From assembly GCA_009861545.1 (NCBI GenBank), contig VXME01000160.1, positions 62,001 through 126,000 on the forward strand: DNA of 64,000 nucleotides, written 5' to 3'. Positions 61,202 through 64,000 of the stretch are shown here, in pieces. The stretch comes from Acidobacteriota bacterium (GTDB taxonomy: Bacteria; Acidobacteriota; Vicinamibacteria; Vicinamibacterales; UBA8438). Made by a program: the position numbers and the translations under genes. Below the pieces are notes generated by a model. That model saw only the letters and a list, made by a program, of their open reading frames with translations. It was not told the DNA's origin and made no database searches. Each line of letters starts with the position of its first letter. Position 1 is the stretch's first letter.

Positions 61202-61939
61202 GTGACCGTCGACGTCAGCCTGGACCGGACTCCGGATCGGTTGGAAGCAGAATTCGCAGGCTGCGCTGCGGAGCTCGAGAGCCGGCCCGCCGGCGACGTG
61301 CTGCGCTGGGCGGTGGAACGCTACGCCGACCGGCTGACGTTCGCCACCGGGTTCGGACCCGAGGGTTGCGTCCTGATCGATCTGATCGGGCGCCAGCGGC
61401 TGCCCATCGATCTGTTCACCCTCGACACCGGCCTGTTCTTCGAGGAGACCTACGCCCTGTGGCGCGGCCTGGAGAAGCGGTACGATATCGAGATCCGCCG
61501 TATCTCACCGGAGCTGGCCCTGGAGGAGCAGGCGCTCGCGCACGGCGAACGCCTGTGGGAACGGGATCCCGACCGTTGCTGCGCGATCCGCAAGGTGGCG
61601 CCGCTCGCGGCCGAGCTGGCCCGCGTCGACGCCTGGATCACCGCCATCCGGCGCGACCAGACGCCGCAGCGCGCCGACGCGCGCGCCATCGAGTGGGATC
61701 CGAAGTTCGGAATAGCGAAGATCAATCCGCTGGTCGGCTGGACGAAGCACGACGTCTGGCGCCACATCCTGGAACACGACGTGCCGTACAATCCGCTGCA
61801 TGATCTGGGCTACCCGAGCATCGGCTGCCTCCCCTGCACGAGCCCGGTACGGCCTGGAGAGGACGACCGCGCGGGCCGCTGGCGGCACAGTGTGAAGACG
61901 GAGTGCGGGCTGCACGGCCCGGCTGTGGCCGCGCGCTGA
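61202..61939 (+). CDS. cysH: Assimilatory APS (adenylylsulfate) reductase, CysH family
   Basis: A 245-aa CysH-type reductase. C126-C127 and C209-C212 are the four [4Fe-4S] ligands seen in APS reductases, and the catalytic Cys is C235 in KTECGLH. Substrate motifs LTFATGFGPEGCVLIDLI and ITAIRRDQTPQRADARAIEW are clear. The iron-sulfur Cys pattern predicts use of APS rather than PAPS as the main donor, with thioredoxin as reductant. GTG 61202 is supported by AGGAG eight bases upstream. Confidence 0.93.
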   Translation: MTVDVSLDRTPDRLEAEFAGCAAELESRPAGDVLRWAVERYADRLTFATGFGPEGCVLIDLIGRQRLPIDLFTLDTGLFFEETYALWRGLEKRYDIEIRRISPELALEEQALAHGERLWERDPDRCCAIRKVAPLAAELARVDAWITAIRRDQTPQRADARAIEWDPKFGIAKINPLVGWTKHDVWRHILEHDVPYNPLHDLGYPSIGCLPCTSPVRPGEDDRAGRWRHSVKTECGLHGPAVAAR

Positions 61940-61971
61940 GCAACGGCCCGCGCAACAGGAGCGATGGCAGG

Positions 61972-62592
61972 ATGCACCTCTACCCCGCCTTTCTGAAGCT
62001 CGACGGCCGGCGGGTGGTGGTGGTCGGGGCCGGCCCCGTCGCGGCGTCGAAGCTGCGCGGACTGCTCGACGCGGGGGCCGACGTTACCGTCGTCGCGCCG
62101 GCGTGGGTCGCCGAGGCTGAAGCGGAAGCAGAGAACGTGACGCCGGTCGAGCGCGAGTTCCGGCCGTCCGACCTCGACGGCGCGTGGCTGGTGGTGGCGG
62201 CGGCGACGCCGGCGGTCAACCGCGAGGTGGCGCTGGCGGCCGAGGCGCGGCGCGTGTTCGTCAACGCGGTCGACGATCCGCCGAACGCCAGCCTCTACCT
62301 GGGCGGCGTCGTGCGGCGTGCGGGCGTGACCTTCGCCATCTCGACCGACGGGCGCGCCCCGGCCCTGGCCGGGCTGCTGCGCGAAGGGATCGACGCGGTC
62401 CTCCCCGAGGAGGAGATCGAGCGCTGGCTGCCCGAGGCCGTGCGAATGCGCGAGCGGTGGCGAGCCGGGCAGGTACCCATGGAAGCGCGGCGACCGGAAC
62501 TGCTGGAGGCGCTCGTCAGGCTCTATTCCCGCGACAGCGACGACGATTGCAGGGCGTCCGATACCGTGACGCCGGGAACCTCGACGTCATGA
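61972..62592 (+). CDS. Precorrin-2 dehydrogenase / sirohydrochlorin ferrochelatase
   Basis: A 206-aa Met8/CysG-N-type protein with the NAD-binding [20 protein letters not shown] and the conserved [20 protein letters not shown], then [20 protein letters not shown]. It oxidises precorrin-2 and may insert iron to make siroheme, the cofactor of sulfite reductase. It overlaps cobA by ATGA, so the two siroheme activities are translated together. Confidence 0.92.
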   Translation: MHLYPAFLKLDGRRVVVVGAGPVAASKLRGLLDAGADVTVVAPAWVAEAEAEAENVTPVEREFRPSDLDGAWLVVAAATPAVNREVALAAEARRVFVNAVDDPPNASLYLGGVVRRAGVTFAISTDGRAPALAGLLREGIDAVLPEEEIERWLPEAVRMRERWRAGQVPMEARRPELLEALVRLYSRDSDDDCRASDTVTPGTSTS

Positions 62593-63422
62593 CGACCGGC
62601 AAGAACGCACCGGCGCCGCACGGCGGCAGGCTCGGATTCGTGTCGCTCGTCGGGGCCGGTCCCGGAGACCCGGAGCTGCTGACGCTGAAGGCGGCGCGGC
62701 GCCTCGCCGAGGCGGACCTGCTGCTGTACGACGGGCTGGTTCCGGCGGACGTCACGGCCCTGGCGACGCGGGCGCAGCACTTTTCCGTCAGCAAGCGGGC
62801 CGGACGGCCCTCGGTGGACCAGGACACGATCCACCAGGTGATGATCCGCGGCGCACGGCGCGGCAAGCGTGTGGTGCGGCTGAAGAACGGCGACCCGTTT
62901 CTGCTCGGGCGGGGTGGCGAGGAAGCGCTGGCGCTTCGGGCGGCCGGCATTCCCTTCGAGGTGGTTCCCGGCGTCACGGCCGCGGTCGCGGCGCCTGCAT
63001 TGGCGGGCATTCCGGTGACGCACCGGGGACTCGCCGCCGGGTTCACGGTGGTCTCCGGCCATGCGGCTGGAGCATTCGAGCCCATCCTGGGCGCGATGGC
63101 CCCCGGATCGATGACGGTGATCGTCCTCATGGGCCTGCGGAATCGAGCGCGCATCGCCGCGACGCTGCTCGACCACGGCTGGAACGCGCATACGCCGGCA
63201 GCCGTCGCGCTGGCCGCTTCGACACCGCGGATGCACCTCTGGACCGGAAGCCTCGGCGAGCTCGGAACCGCCCGGTTCGAAGCCCCGGCAGACGCACCCG
63301 GCACCATCGTGGTCGGCGAGGTGGCGAACCTGAGCGCGCTCATCGGCGGGACACGGACGCCGGCGCGAACCGACGCGCCGCGGACTCTCGACGGCCCACG
63401 CGTGCAGGCAAGGAATGTGTGA
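62589..63422 (+). CDS. cobA: Uroporphyrinogen-III C-methyltransferase
   Basis: A 277-aa SUMT. Motifs include [60 protein letters not shown] and [14 protein letters not shown]. It methylates uroporphyrinogen III at C2 and C7 to precorrin-2, which the preceding enzyme then uses. In CysG these domains are fused; here they are separate, overlapping genes. The next gene starts one base after its stop. Confidence 0.93.
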   Translation: MTTGKNAPAPHGGRLGFVSLVGAGPGDPELLTLKAARRLAEADLLLYDGLVPADVTALATRAQHFSVSKRAGRPSVDQDTIHQVMIRGARRGKRVVRLKNGDPFLLGRGGEEALALRAAGIPFEVVPGVTAAVAAPALAGIPVTHRGLAAGFTVVSGHAAGAFEPILGAMAPGSMTVIVLMGLRNRARIAATLLDHGWNAHTPAAVALAASTPRMHLWTGSLGELGTARFEAPADAPGTIVVGEVANLSALIGGTRTPARTDAPRTLDGPRVQARNV

Positions 63423-63423
63423 C

Positions 63424-64000
63424 ATGACCTGGAAGGAAGCACTCGCCGACCGTATTCCGGCCGCGCTGGCGGCCGAGATAGACACGTTCGAGCGCCAGAT
63501 CGCTCTCCGGCGGCAGGACAAGATCGACGAGAAGGTGTTCGCCGAGACGCGCCTGCGCCGCGGCGTCTACGGGCAGCGCTACGACAACGGACAGCGCAAC
63601 GACGGCACCGGCCCGAAGACGCTGCCGTATCCGTCGGACGGCCTCACCAAGGGACCGGAGACGGTCTGGGACGCGCCCGGGATGCAGCGGATCAAGATCC
63701 CGATGGGCCGGCTGACGCCCGACCAGATGGACACGCTGGCGGACCTCGCCGCGGAGTACAGCGACGGCGTCTGCCACGTGACGACGCGCCAGGACATCCA
63801 GCTCCACTTCGTCCATCTCGACGACACGCCGGACCTGATGCGCCGCCTCGCGGCGGTCGGCATCACGACCCGCGAGGCGTGCGGCAACACCGTCCGCAAC
63901 GTCACCGCCTGCCCGCTGGCCGGGGTCTGCCGCGACGAGACCTTCGACGTCACCCCGCACGCGGAGGCGTGCATGCGCTTCCTGCTCGGGCACCCGGACG
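63424..64000 (+). CDS. Nitrite/sulfite reductase, N-terminal part (cut by window edge)
   Basis: The frame opens at ATG 63424 and is still open at base 64000, giving 192 visible residues. The ferredoxin-like half is present: [20 protein letters not shown] and [20 protein letters not shown]. The siroheme and [4Fe-4S] ligands lie beyond the window. Its position after cysH and the siroheme genes makes assimilatory sulfite reductase the likely role, although nitrite reductase cannot be excluded. Confidence 0.88.
   Translation, partial: MTWKEALADRIPAALAAEIDTFERQIALRRQDKIDEKVFAETRLRRGVYGQRYDNGQRNDGTGPKTLPYPSDGLTKGPETVWDAPGMQRIKIPMGRLTPDQMDTLADLAAEYSDGVCHVTTRQDIQLHFVHLDDTPDLMRRLAAVGITTREACGNTVRNVTACPLAGVCRDETFDVTPHAEACMRFLLGHPD

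Overview
The window is very GC-rich, densely coded DNA with strong codon bias. It carries secreted quinoproteins, NHL-repeat proteins, a DUF5916 barrel protein, a tricorn-like protease and a DUF1592/DUF1552/cytochrome c operon. This mix suggests an uncultured member of the Acidobacteriota, perhaps Vicinamibacteria. That placement is inferred from gene content only: I saw no rRNA or tRNA genes, CRISPR array or insertion sequence.

Layout: 1-393 is a GNAT acetyltransferase cut by the window edge. 1352-5900 is a tight minus-strand metal-handling operon: a CzcO-like flavoprotein with a Cys-rich tail, a FeoB-like transporter, an unknown 193-aa protein and a CobW/COG0523 GTPase. A small His/Cys-rich membrane protein lies upstream. 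6521-7401 holds a caspase-domain relic and an isoprenylcysteine-methyltransferase-like protein. 7447-15769 holds two secreted PQQ-type quinoproteins and an NHL protein, with a hipBA pair (hipA frameshifted), an M23 peptidase and a vapBC pair between them. 15880-18099 is an ECF sigma / anti-sigma / membrane protein operon. 18164-32268 is mostly secreted or periplasmic enzymes: nucleoside hydrolase, VOC protein, metallo-hydrolases, DUF5916 barrel, tannase-like esterase, methyltransferase, Uma2 protein and cytochrome c. 32281-36205 holds the DUF1552 and DUF1592 proteins.

36497-40162 is an accessory island: an intact second hipBA pair, then a three-gene minus-strand operon with ATGA overlaps at both junctions. 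That operon encodes an OLD/AAA15-like ATPase, a PD-(D/E)XK-like protein with a frameshift, and a nucleotidyltransferase-fold protein that has lost its catalytic acids. It is the best candidate here for an undescribed defence or toxin-like system. 40198-57632 holds a tricorn-like protease, enoyl-CoA hydratase, FtsX/LolD-type ABC transporter, an acyl-reductase/acyl-synthetase pair bracketing two DUF4399 proteins, MOSC, a P1 peptidase, pterin dehydratase, a dienoyl-CoA-reductase-like SDR and a BASS transporter.

57661-64000 is a divergent assimilatory sulfur locus. To the left are sulfate adenylyltransferase/APS kinase and DUF4202. To the right are TauE, an APS-type reductase, the siroheme synthesis enzymes and sulfite/nitrite reductase (cut by the window edge). 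The rightward operon is preceded by a 34-codon leader ORF with five consecutive Cys codons and then a strong intrinsic terminator. This is the layout of a cysteine-sensing ribosome-mediated attenuator and is the clearest regulatory find in the window.
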